Positions 45,978 through 55,543 of a DNA stretch of 64,000 nucleotides are shown piece after piece. The position numbers and the translations under genes are program-made. The notes beneath the pieces are model-generated. The model searched no databases, had not been told where the DNA came from, and was given only the letters and a program-made list of their open reading frames with translations. Source of the stretch: Rhexocercosporidium sp. MPI-PUGE-AT-0058 (lineage: Eukaryota; Ascomycota; Leotiomycetes; Helotiales); NCBI GenBank assembly GCA_020746875.1, contig JAGTJL010000013.1, forward strand, positions 868,001 through 932,000. The letters are read 5' to 3'. Within the stretch, counting starts at the first letter, position 1; each line of letters starts with the position of its first letter.

Positions 45978-47054
45978 TCACACAATAGTTAATGCCAACA
46001 CTGCCATGGCTGTAACCAAAATAGTGACGCTAGGTCCGCGAATCACTCCTGCACTGCCCTTGTCCTCACTATTGTCGTTGTCGCTCTTGGTCTCATTCTT
46101 ACTGGCACTTGGCCCCACGGTCTTCATGCAAGTCATTTGAGCTTCAGCCTTGGTGATGAGACTGCCGTTTCCTGGGTAGAAGAGCGTGAGAATAGGGGTG
46201 ATACCGTAGAAGTTTGTTGAAGCTGTTTCGACGGAGAAATCACCCTGCAGGCTGTTAGTTATTGATGAGAGGTTAAAATAGAGAGAAAACTGAAACTTAC
46301 GGCTGCTTGAACTGAAGTGACGAGTGATAAGTCGTATTCTCGAGGGGTGATCGGCCAGCAGTTTGAAGTGCTGTTTTGAGAAGAGGTGATAGGAACAGCT
46401 GCCCCAGTACCGGTAAGTGCTGTATGCGATTAGTATGTATCCAGGCTTCCTGGCGACATGACAGGAATACTCACGCTTAACAATAATAGCATTCCATTTA
46501 TCTCCATCTGCAAAAACTGTACAAGCAGAATCAACAGTCTCCTTGAAGGAGTTCTCAAGTTTGGCACAAGCCTCCACGTTTCCAAGACCAGTAATATCAA
46601 CCTTCTCAGCCCGAGCAACCAGCGCGGTGACACACTGGGCATTCATAGCATCTTGACATGTTCCCTGAGCCTCTTCGACATTTGAACTGGCAAAAGAAAC
46701 TTTCTTGCTGACTTGATTGAAGAAGATAGCACAGGCTCCGGTGCCGGTAAGGTTGGCCTTTGGAGGTGTGCCGAAGTAGAAGGTCTTCTCGAAAGTGCGG
46801 TTGCCGTTGGTTTCGTTGACGGCGACGCCTTCGGTCCAGGACAGGCCGGTGAGAACTTGGGAGGTGACGGGGATGCGGGCAAGTCCTACGTTGGGGAAGG
46901 TCTTGTCGATGACGGTGCATTTAGCATTGCCGGCACTGTCATCAGGGCAGGGGATGACGGCGCAACCGACGATATTTGAGTTGAGGTTTTGGCCGTGAGA
47001 GGTGCCGATGAAGAGGAGTGTGAGAGCTACAGTGGGATTGAAGACGGAATGCAT
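45978..47054 (-). CDS. Secreted, probably GPI-anchored protein of unknown function
   Basis: Exons 47054-46475, 46419-46301 and 46244-45978 give 321 aa. All introns have GT/AG ends and in-frame joins; because they lack frame-breaking stops the locus also reads open without splicing. The signal peptide is MHSVFNPTVALTLLFIGTSHG. The mature part has cysteines in VGCAVIPCPDD, AKCTVID, GACAIFF, GTCQDAM, AQCVTAL, EACAKL, DSACTVF, SNCWPI and MTCMKT, implying disulfides, and many N-x-S/T sites. The C-terminus is a charged Asn/Ser/Asp segment followed by a hydrophobic end (VTILVTAMAVLALTIV), a GPI-type signal. I do not recognise the family. It is probably cell-wall located. Confidence 0.75.
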   Translation of the reverse strand: MHSVFNPTVALTLLFIGTSHGQNLNSNIVGCAVIPCPDDSAGNAKCTVIDKTFPNVGLARIPVTSQVLTGLSWTEGVAVNETNGNRTFEKTFYFGTPPKANLTGTGACAIFFNQVSKKVSFASSNVEEAQGTCQDAMNAQCVTALVARAEKVDITGLGNVEACAKLENSFKETVDSACTVFADGDKWNAIIVKREYSCHVARKPGYILIAYSTYRYWGSCSYHLFSKQHFKLLADHPSRIRLITRHFSSSSRKFQFSLYFNLSSITNSLQGDFSVETASTNFYGITPILTLFYPGNGSLITKAEAQMTCMKTVGPSASKNETKSDNDNSEDKGSAGVIRGPSVTILVTAMAVLALTIV

Positions 47055-48831
47055 GGTGGGTTTCGGTTTGAAGGCGGATGCGTTGTTGAGATGGCGTGAA
47101 TTGAAGAAGTGCTGAAACTTGTTGGCTACTTATAATCAAGCAAAGGAGACGTAGAGGGCGAGGTTGACGTGGAAGGACGTCAAGAAGTTGACGTTAAGGT
47201 AGAAGAGGACAAGAAGCGGAACGTTAAGAAAGAAGACAATGGTAAATTCTTCGGCAGGATGGTGGCAATCGGATTAATATCCTCTTTTCAAAAATGGTGG
47301 GGTGTTCGGTCCAGTGCGAATGTTTTGTTTTGTTTCGGTTTGGGTTCGCTTTGTTCCCTCTGGCGAGGAAGCTTGCATGTGAGGGGGAGGTGAGGGCACG
47401 TCGAATGCATCAATCTTGTCAATAATAGAACAGGAAGGCAGCATGCGCAATGCAACAGCATCCAGGGTTACACCATTCCCAGGATTCGGTTGTTGTTTGT
47501 GGTTATCTGCACTCGCCTCGTCTCGGGTTTTGAAACACAGCCGCACATTGGGTCCTATAGACATCAACGTTGTAAAAAGTGCTTCTAACTATGCGCCGCA
47601 AGTTCGGTGGAGGCTTTGCTGAGGACTCATCCTTGATTTGCTACAAAATGCCAATTCTGAGAGAGCTAGTCTGCAGCAAGTACTTGCGCCTCTATCTTCA
47701 CTTTGGGGGCTGCCATAGGCGGGGCACTTCATCTTTTCGGGCGTCCTCATAATTTTATCTCGGCCCTGAGATTCACATGCTTTGTTCTTGAGTCTCGCCA
47801 ATTTTCAGATTATTGGCACAGCCACGATGGAATGATTGGAAGCTTAACCTCACTTCTTTACCATTCTGTACTACAGCTATATGCGCAAGTCAGATGTTCT
47901 CGCAATTCCATGAACCGATCAGGAAGAAGGCAAAGTAAACTTTATGTACTATTCTTGACAAGTTATATCTAACATGCCTGTTTGTATGCCATAGGCCACA
48001 AAGAAGTTTTGGATCAGAACCAAACATTCCGTGCATCTTTTGTAGATTCTTTGTACACACCGAATGACCCGAATCACTCAAATTTGCAGAAGAAACAGCA
48101 GAATCATTGGATTGCGTCTTCGCAGCCAAATTGAGAATTGACAGCCCGACTCGTTGTTGAAATGGCCAGGCTGAGGTTCCCTTGATTTGCAGAGTTGTGC
48201 AACCACAACTTTACTCAACTGGCTGGGTGCTTGAGGTTACATGCAGACGCCCCATTCCGCCTATATTTCAGGCTATGTTGCACCACTTGATATCTACTGA
48301 ATTGGAAAATTTGAGCCTGATATATTTTAAGATTTTGAACTTTGACAGCCACCGATCCTACGGAACACTTCTACGCAATTTTTGAACCTCTTTTAGATCA
48401 ATCTACAGTAGCTATCATGGGACTGTGTACCGCAGTATCAGAGCCTCTTCAATGCACTGCCAATGAGCTGAAAATGATGTAGTATCAGTCAAAATCTCGG
48501 ATGTCGGTGGAATCTGTTGTCACAAGAAGAAAAGTCTTTGAATATATCATGCGTATAGATTCCACACACCAGAGCTAAATGCGGACCCAGAAACCCGCAT
48601 CAGGCTCTGGAAGAGAAGCTATAAGACATTGCCGTTTCCTCTACTCTGTCCCAAACAATAAACAGCATCTTCTTCATCAACATCCTCATCTTACCCTCAA
48701 CACTACTCAACTCCTTCTTTGTCTCCTTACCTACACCATTCTAAGTCGATTCTCTTAAGTACAATTGGTTTACCTCATCATCAAATTTCCACATCTGTAA
48801 TTTAATCTCACGGTTCATTTGGACAATTAAA
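47055..48831. other. Intergenic region, 1.8 kb
   Basis: Divergent promoters of the secreted-protein gene and the next gene. Short open frames only, none with family features. The last 200 bp before 48832 are pyrimidine-rich on the plus strand, like a fungal leader. Confidence 0.55.
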
Positions 48832-49842
48832 ATGGCACAAGCTGCTGTCATAAGTGTTATTGGTGTGGTATCTGGGATCCTCGGCATCGTTTCCTTCGCC
48901 CAGGACAACTTCAAAGCACCAGAAGCCGTGGGATCAGTCGTCAATATTGCGGTCGGTCTCGACTATGAAGGGGGTCTTCAGAACGCAGGTGGAAACCTGC
49001 CTGATGTGCGCCTTTTCAATGAAGCTGGCAAATTTCTTGGTATATCCAAAGACTCAGGAGATATAGGAGACGGCGAGGCAAAGGACATCACAATCGCCCA
49101 CAAAAGTGGAAGCGGTCAACAGGCAACCTATGGCCTTTTCTCCGCCAACGACAACGCTATCTGCGTTGCCTACCTCACCATCACCTGGCCCGATGGGAAC
49201 AAATACGGCTGGACTGGAGACTGGGGCGAGCAATGCGGAGGCGATTGGTACTATTCGAATGTGTTTATCCAGGGCAGCACGAAAAAGCCTAAGTGTCTCT
49301 GGATCGACAAAAATGGTGATCGACCTCAGACAGGGTTCCAGATTCACTTCCCGGAGTTCGTTATTGACTCCGATGCTAAACAGCCTCCAGCTGGCAAAGA
49401 CGTCGATTATTTCTGCAAGAAAGGACCACCATTCCAGTTGCGGACCGATCCTGATCCAAAAGATATCACTTACTGGATTTTGGATGGACAGACCAAACGT
49501 TCAGCGGAATTGGATCACCCTCGCAGGTTCGACCGCAAGTCATTACCCCAGCGTTGCGGCAACCAATGCAACCCACACTTGAACAAACTCATCATCAGCA
49601 ATAGCACTGAACAGTCGACAGCAAGGCTTTGCAAGAGCAGAACCTCTCGCGGTCCAGACTTCGTCAACATCGCGTACCGAAGTTTCTGCAGGATGTCCGA
49701 CAAGAGTCTCTGGCCTATATGTTTGGCAGCAGGACAGGTGGACAACTGCTTTGATTTGGATCTTCAGCAACTGGTCATTGGTGGCAGAGCTGCGAGGGAT
49801 AGTCCGTATGATCAAGTCGGCGATTGGACAATTGATGCTTAA
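48832..49842 (+). CDS. Conserved-looking fungal protein of unknown function
   Basis: A single exon of 336 aa. The N-terminus (AVISVIGVVSGILGIVSFAQ) is hydrophobic and could be a signal peptide or anchor. The body is rich in Gly, Trp and Cys, with DVRLFNEAGKFLG, then ICVAYLTITWPDGNKYGWTG, GEQCGGDWYYSNVFI, CLWIDKNGD, GFQIHFPEF, RGPDFVNIAYRSFCRMSDK and NCFDLDLQQLVIGGRAARD. I have an impression of similar uncharacterised proteins in other ascomycetes but no named domain. About ten cysteines and the Trp-rich core suggest a disulfide-bonded secreted or lumenal fold. Neighbours give no clue. Confidence 0.75.
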   Translation: MAQAAVISVIGVVSGILGIVSFAQDNFKAPEAVGSVVNIAVGLDYEGGLQNAGGNLPDVRLFNEAGKFLGISKDSGDIGDGEAKDITIAHKSGSGQQATYGLFSANDNAICVAYLTITWPDGNKYGWTGDWGEQCGGDWYYSNVFIQGSTKKPKCLWIDKNGDRPQTGFQIHFPEFVIDSDAKQPPAGKDVDYFCKKGPPFQLRTDPDPKDITYWILDGQTKRSAELDHPRRFDRKSLPQRCGNQCNPHLNKLIISNSTEQSTARLCKSRTSRGPDFVNIAYRSFCRMSDKSLWPICLAAGQVDNCFDLDLQQLVIGGRAARDSPYDQVGDWTIDA

Positions 49843-50517
49843 TGGTGGGTGCATATCTGGCTTTGTTTACTTTTCTCTTTTTATTCTCGCTTGCGTTCAG
49901 GGGGGGGCTTTGTTTGGCTCGAAATGGGGAAGAGAATGGTGTTTTTGGGGGTATTTAATGTATTCTTTAATATTATCAGGGCAACAAAGAACCGAATAGA
50001 AAGAGGTCTTGGGAAATAGGAGAAGCAGGCAGCAATTCTATCCCATTGAAACCATCTTGAAGCATGGATGATAGGGCCCAAACAGTAGTCCTGAGTTCAA
50101 GAACCTTTACCCCCAAGAAGGAGAAACGAAGTAAATTCCTACTCCCAGATCGTCATAGCAATGTAATAAGTAAGTATTAAATCGAACCACCCTTGAAAAT
50201 TCCATTTATAATTATTGAGAGCATTCATCAGAGGCATTGACAGCCCCGTAAGAGACATCAATATTTTCTCCAGAAGGCAGCTGCCGCTTGGCAAGGAGCT
50301 CTTCTGATTGGCTGAATGCAATATCCAGATTTAGATACGGGAGGCTGCGCACTACATAAAGCTTGGCTTGTCTGCAACAACATCTCGTATCGCTGATCAC
50401 ATTCGATACAAAGATGTGACTCTCCCTCTTCTCATTTTCCCAAGGAGAGAAAAATTTTCATCACCTGAAATAATATAATAAATTTGGCACTTTTGACCAG
50501 AATCCGAAAGCTCAATC
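49843..50517. other. Intergenic region
   Basis: About 670 bp, with an AT-rich run (ATAATATAATAAAT) just before the next start. No gene is supported. Confidence 0.55.
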
Positions 50518-51366
50518 ATGGCGCTTTTCTACACCGCAAAAGCTGTCGAGAAACTAGCTGTGCTCTTGCGGCTGGGAGAATTCGAAGGTACGCATGCATC
50601 TCTAATACACAGACCTCGCATCACTATGCTGTACTATCAATTCAAGTACAGAAGCTAACACTCTCCCCAGTTCAACCTAACTGGCAATGTCCTTCCTGCG
50701 CAACCACCCCCACCTCGCCCCTATGCACCGACTGCCGCGCCAGCTGGGTCCACGAAGTACAGAACCTCGACTACAGCGATGCGTATGAAGCGCGCCTCAG
50801 TCGCAAATTGGGCGTTATGGGATTGGTGACGGGCCTCAGCGGATGGGCTGCCAATGTTGGGTTGGGATTGTTTGAGTTTGGGGATATGATCGGTGGGGTG
50901 AGTGTACCCCACTTTCTCAATACCCATCTCTAGGGATGGGATACAATTCGTGAGATACACTTTGCTGACATGAATGGACCACCAGATCACGGCTTTCATA
51001 CTCTGGTTTATCCCAGGCCAACACTGGCTCGCAACGCCCCTTACCATCTTCTTCTCCGCCCTCTTCTCCCTCTCAGTCCTCGCTCTCATGTCCCTCTTCC
51101 TCGTCTCCGGCTTTATCATGGCGATGAATCCAACAGGGGCCAGACACTGGCGACACATGACGCCGCAGATGTATGCAATGCTGGGTGTCTTTGCACTTGT
51201 GGAGACTTTGGTCATCACATTGGGCGTCAGCATCATGGATATTCTTGTCATTGTGGGCCCTTTGATGATGAGTGGTATGGGATTCATGGTGCCTTTTTGT
51301 ATGCGGACACCTGAGGAAGTAGAGGTAATTAGGGTGCAATTGAAGAAAGATAAAGAGACCGTCTAG
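50518..51366 (+). CDS. Small zinc-ribbon-like polytopic membrane protein
   Basis: Exons 50518-50587, 50671-50897 and 50986-51366 give 225 aa; introns are 83 and 88 bp, all GT/AG and in frame. After MALFYTAKAVEKLAVLLRL comes a four-cysteine motif WQCPSCATTPTSPLCTDC (CxxC...CxxC), likely a zinc knuckle. Hydrophobic segments follow: LVTGLSGWAANVGLGLF; TAFILWFIP; TPLTIFFSALFSLSVLALM with LFLVSGFIMAM; and MLGVFALVETLVITLGVSIM with ILVIVGPLMMSGMGF. It ends in a charged tail (RVQLKKDKETV). The family is not recognised. A cytosolic zinc finger ahead of three or four membrane spans is the visible architecture. Confidence 0.75.
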
Positions 51367-53357
51367 CTTTAGGGATGGGTAAGACTTAGATTCTTGCAGC
51401 GGAGTGGGAACGGGGAATTAGAAAGCGGATGCTACAATTTATGAACACTCTGGAAGACAGTCTTTTTTCAAGGCAAAATGGTCGTATCTATGTACCTAAG
51501 TACGACCCTACTTCTGAGAAATGGAGAAGTTTGATGCGTACTTCGCAAGTCAAAACAAAAGTTTGATTCCATTGATTTCTGCCAAACAGAAAGCGCCCTT
51601 GAGCGTACTTTAATGCAGCTATCTATCTTGCTATGCTTCATCTCGCTTGCAAACCTCCGTTGAGCAGGTGACCTGCTGCTCAATGCCTCTCTTCTAAGTG
51701 GATACAAACATCTCGTCTTAGGAGACACCTTCACGGGTTTCTTTGGCAATGCACACTTTCTTCAAGAGCCAGGCCTAGTCGACCACAGACAAAACAAATC
51801 GTCCACCCCGCCCTTTTCTGTCCTTGCAATACCTCTTCTACCCAGCCGCAGCCAACAATTTCGAGGGTGCAATTTCTTTTTTCTTTTCCAAAAAAGGCAT
51901 CCTGCCCCTATATCTCCTCACAATGTTCATCTCCGACATCTCCAAGATTTTATATCGGCCCTACCGTACATCTGACTAAGATATCTCGGCATCGATGCAA
52001 GACATCGCAAAGGTAAAGTATTTAGATACATGTTGGCTTCAATCGAAGCTGAAGATATTGAATGGTCTGACTACCTGCTCAGTATGCATGTCAGCCACCA
52101 CCACAGCTCGCTTCGCGCTTCCAGCTTCTTCAAAGCAAGCCACGCCTGATGGTTCGACCACTCGTTTTGTGGAAACTAACCTTTGTACTGTGCCTGTACT
52201 CCTAGTCCAGAGATTCTAGAATGTTGTCGTGTTTCGGCTCGCTCCATTTGTACTTAGGCGTAGAAGTAGAAGGAGCGCGTAGCAGTAGACAAGTAGTCCA
52301 CGACTCGCCTGTTTTGCACAAGGAGATGATAGACAGAGAGACCTGTGTGAATGTTTTTGTTCTTGGTCAATCTCTAGAATACTCTCACTGGCAGCAACTT
52401 GAACTATTCGTGCCTAAATTCCAGGTCCAAATTTCCTCTCCTGTCTATGAAGCATTTCACACACCGGTATCCGAAGACCTCACCAGTTCATACATCATGC
52501 AGTAGTGACTGCGTGAACGGCAGATAAGGAGGGTCAATATGGATGTATCCCGACTTCGACGCTGTACCTCCTCTAAAAGTATCCAAAACCGCCAATCAAC
52601 GTCCATTCGTGACATTTTCTTACATGGCGGGGCCAGATTGTGATACAGCAAGTCGCTTGCCAGACCATCAGGCAGTCGAGCATAGATCCACAATAAGCAT
52701 CAGCCATCCAGAACTAGAGCGGTGAAGCCGCCATTCTTCAGCAAAATGTACCCAGCTCCAGTCAGTACACATAAATGAACAACAGATAATCGGCGGTCAA
52801 TCTACAATCCATATTCTCCACTTCAAGCCTTACGTACGAGGCCTGCAGAATGCAATTGGAAGATGTCACCGCATAGTACAGCACAGTACTAAAGCCACTG
52901 ACTAAGCCCATGTATCTCGGTATCTTGGCGAGAATATACTCGCTTGACCCATCACGGTGCTTGAACGTTTCTCAGCAAAACTGAATGTTGCTATGCTATG
53001 CTGTGACATTTAAGGTGGTGTGCTTCTTTTTCGTGATGGCTTCATGCCGGCATCGCCGCTGAAGGTAAGCAGTATGGTAGCACTGGTTCAATATTCAGCT
53101 GGCAACTTTTCCGTTTGCGTGTGTGTTGAAGATGTGAATGAGGGCGATGGCTACGATGTCTGGGTATATAAACCTGGAGAGTTCTGCTCAAGTGCTTGTA
53201 CTCAGATCATCTACATTCTCAATCATCTTCACAACAGCTTCACGACCGATCACACTTCATCGGATCATTACTAGTACGCTTTTTAACTTTCGTCAAATCG
53301 ACTTGCAAAACTATATCAGCTCAGCTATCCAGTCTCGCTTCTCAATAATCCGCAAAT
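51367..53357. other. Intergenic region, 2 kb
   Basis: No supported gene. A pyrimidine-rich leader and a GTATATAAAC stretch near 53163-53172 lie upstream of the GH64 gene. Confidence 0.55.
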
Positions 53358-54767
53358 ATGAGTGACTACTACCGCGAGTCTGAGTATGAGACTCAAGAGC
53401 CCGTCAATGAAGAGGAGCAGTATGTAGAGGAGGAGGCTGCTCCTGAGGAAGAAGAGGTCGCTGCTGAGGAAGAACCTGTCGAAGAGGAGCCCGTCGAAGA
53501 AGAGCCTGTCGAGGAGGAACCCGTCGAAGAAGAGCCAGTTGAAGAAGAGCCAGTTGAGGAAGAGCCAGTTGAGGAAGAGCTAGTTGAGGAAGAGCCAGTT
53601 GAGGAAGAGCCCACCAACGAAGAAGAAGGAGAAGTCCTCTCCGAGGACCGATCCCTCGAATCCGGCACTCTCGAAATCACACTCGAAAACCGCACTTCCG
53701 CCGACCAGGTCTTCGCCTACATAACCGGGCAAGCGCTCTCCAACAGCAACAAAGTCTGCCTGATCCAAGCCGACGGTAAAACGCCCTACTTCCCCACCGA
53801 CATAACCTCAGTCGGCACGCCCCTCCAAGAGAACTGCGCCATCCCCCTCGGCGGTCCCGGCTCCCTCACGACCGTGACAATCCCCTACATCGCAGGCGGA
53901 CGGATCTGGTTCTCTTTGAACAAGGAACTGACATTCCTGCTCAACCCCGGGCCTGCGATCGCCGAGCCCTCCGTCACGAACCGCACAGATCCCAATATCG
54001 ATATCAGCTGGGGCTTCTGCGAGTTCACGTACAACAAGGGCTCGCTGTACGCGAACATCAGCTATGTCGATTTCGTCTCCCTGCCCATCTCCATGTCGCT
54101 CACTACGACGGAGGGGGATGTGCAATCTGTTGCTGGGCTGTATCAGGACGGGCTGCAGAGAGTGGTGGATAGCATCCGTGGTCTTGAAGACGAGTGTGCC
54201 GATTGGCAGGATCTGGTGTATGAGGCTGAGGGGGAGCCGATCCGTGTGCTGAGCCCGAATAACGCGCGTGTGATGAGGGGTGGGAAGATGTTCGAGGGGT
54301 ATTATGATGAATATGTCAATGCGGTGTGGGATAAATACCGCGCTGAGCCTTTGATCGTCGATACGCAAGCTTCGTACGGCGTGCTTGAAGGATGGGTCAA
54401 CGATGACGACGAACTTTGCTTCGAAGGACATGGAAGATTCAGCAAGCCTGACACGGGTGATATCTTCAGCTGCAGCACGAAGTGCTTTCGGGATAATAAA
54501 GCTGCTATGGGACCTCTGACGGCGAGAATTAGCGCTGCGTTGAATAGGTCGACTTTGTTGACGAATGGGGTGCAGCCGACTAATGAGAGGGTTAGTGAGT
54601 TTTACACGCATGGGGTCACGAATCATTACGCGCGATTTGTGCATGAGGCCAATATCGACGGGAGGGGTTATGCTTTTCCTTATGATGATGTTCCGGCGCC
54701 GGGGGATGTGGATCAATCTGGGTTTGTGACAGGAAAGCCGGAGGCTTTTGCTGTTGTTATCGGGTGA
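53358..54767 (+). CDS. GH64-type beta-1,3-glucanase-like protein with acidic repeat N-terminus
   Basis: A single exon of 469 aa. Residues 1-95 are acidic and include about ten EEEPV units. There is no signal peptide. The rest is a GH64 (thaumatin-like laminaripentaose-producing glucanase) domain: LEITLENRTSADQVFAYITG at the start, then IPYIAGGRIWFSLNKELTF, then ISWGFCEFTYN and ANISYVDFVSLPIS, which carry the Glu and Asp matching the catalytic pair of bacterial GH64. NHYARFVHE and the end GKPEAFAVVIG also fit. GH64 enzymes cut 1,3-beta-glucan, a fungal wall polymer. Without a leader it may be cytosolic or leave by an unconventional route; an alternative upstream exon carrying a signal was not found. 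Confidence 0.88.
   Translation: MSDYYRESEYETQEPVNEEEQYVEEEAAPEEEEVAAEEEPVEEEPVEEEPVEEEPVEEEPVEEEPVEEEPVEEELVEEEPVEEEPTNEEEGEVLSEDRSLESGTLEITLENRTSADQVFAYITGQALSNSNKVCLIQADGKTPYFPTDITSVGTPLQENCAIPLGGPGSLTTVTIPYIAGGRIWFSLNKELTFLLNPGPAIAEPSVTNRTDPNIDISWGFCEFTYNKGSLYANISYVDFVSLPISMSLTTTEGDVQSVAGLYQDGLQRVVDSIRGLEDECADWQDLVYEAEGEPIRVLSPNNARVMRGGKMFEGYYDEYVNAVWDKYRAEPLIVDTQASYGVLEGWVNDDDELCFEGHGRFSKPDTGDIFSCSTKCFRDNKAAMGPLTARISAALNRSTLLTNGVQPTNERVSEFYTHGVTNHYARFVHEANIDGRGYAFPYDDVPAPGDVDQSGFVTGKPEAFAVVIG
53470..53615. repeat. Coding minisatellite, 15-bp unit (EEEPV repeat)
   Basis: About ten copies of a 15-bp unit, GAAGAGCCAGTTGAG or synonymous variants. The last copies (about 53530-53610) are nearly identical, suggesting recent expansion; one reads EEELV. 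Confidence 0.88.
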
Positions 54768-55543
54768 GGTCGATGGGTTTTAGACTCTGGACTGATTGCT
54801 GGAACTAGGATTGGGGAGATCGGGATGTTGTGATAGGCTATGGCTGTGGATGTTTCGTTTTGTTCCTTCTGTTCCCTATGTCTTTCGTTTATATCAGCAT
54901 CTAGACTTTCTCTACTTTCTTAGAATGATGATTTTGCAATGCCAATATTACACTGCTTTGTTCACCGAAATCTCCTCTTTCTCAGTATCAGCATTATGAA
55001 TTCCTATCCTGGATCTGAATAAAAGTGATCTAAATTCACATGTCTTTACATGGCCAGTGAAGACAGCCTGTGCTCGCTTCGCTGTAAACATCAACTTAGC
55101 AAGTACAAGATTCACACAAAGAAAACAGTAGACGTACTTCAGCTACCAACGAATACCCCTCAAATCAATACATAGCGCCGTACTGACGAAACTAGCCCAC
55201 AACGCAAATTTTGACAACTTCACAATTTTATCATTCCAACCCAATTTTCAACAATCGGTCACCCTCAATCCTCGCCTCGAAACCCACAATCAACAGACAT
55301 CAGAGCATTCCCTAAAACAATTCAATAAATTCCGATATGGTAAAAAGGCCCAACCAACCAACCAACTTGGCTGAAGAATGATACAGAAAAAGAAGCGTAC
55401 TACATAGCCAGTCCCCTCATGAAATCCAAATTCAACATGAATCGTAATCATCGTAAACACGTAAATGTCATCTTTCTTTGGCGGCCATCATTTTCCCGCC
55501 CCAACCCATCCCAGATCACATGCAATCAACATTCGAAAAGCTG
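54768..55543. other. 3'-to-3' spacer, GH64 / kelch gene
   Basis: About 780 bp, AT-rich in part. No gene is supported. Confidence 0.55.

Noticed and set aside
53808..54716. 302-codon minus-strand open frame
   Set aside because: It is a shadow of the GH64 gene; His/Arg/Ile-rich with no family pattern.
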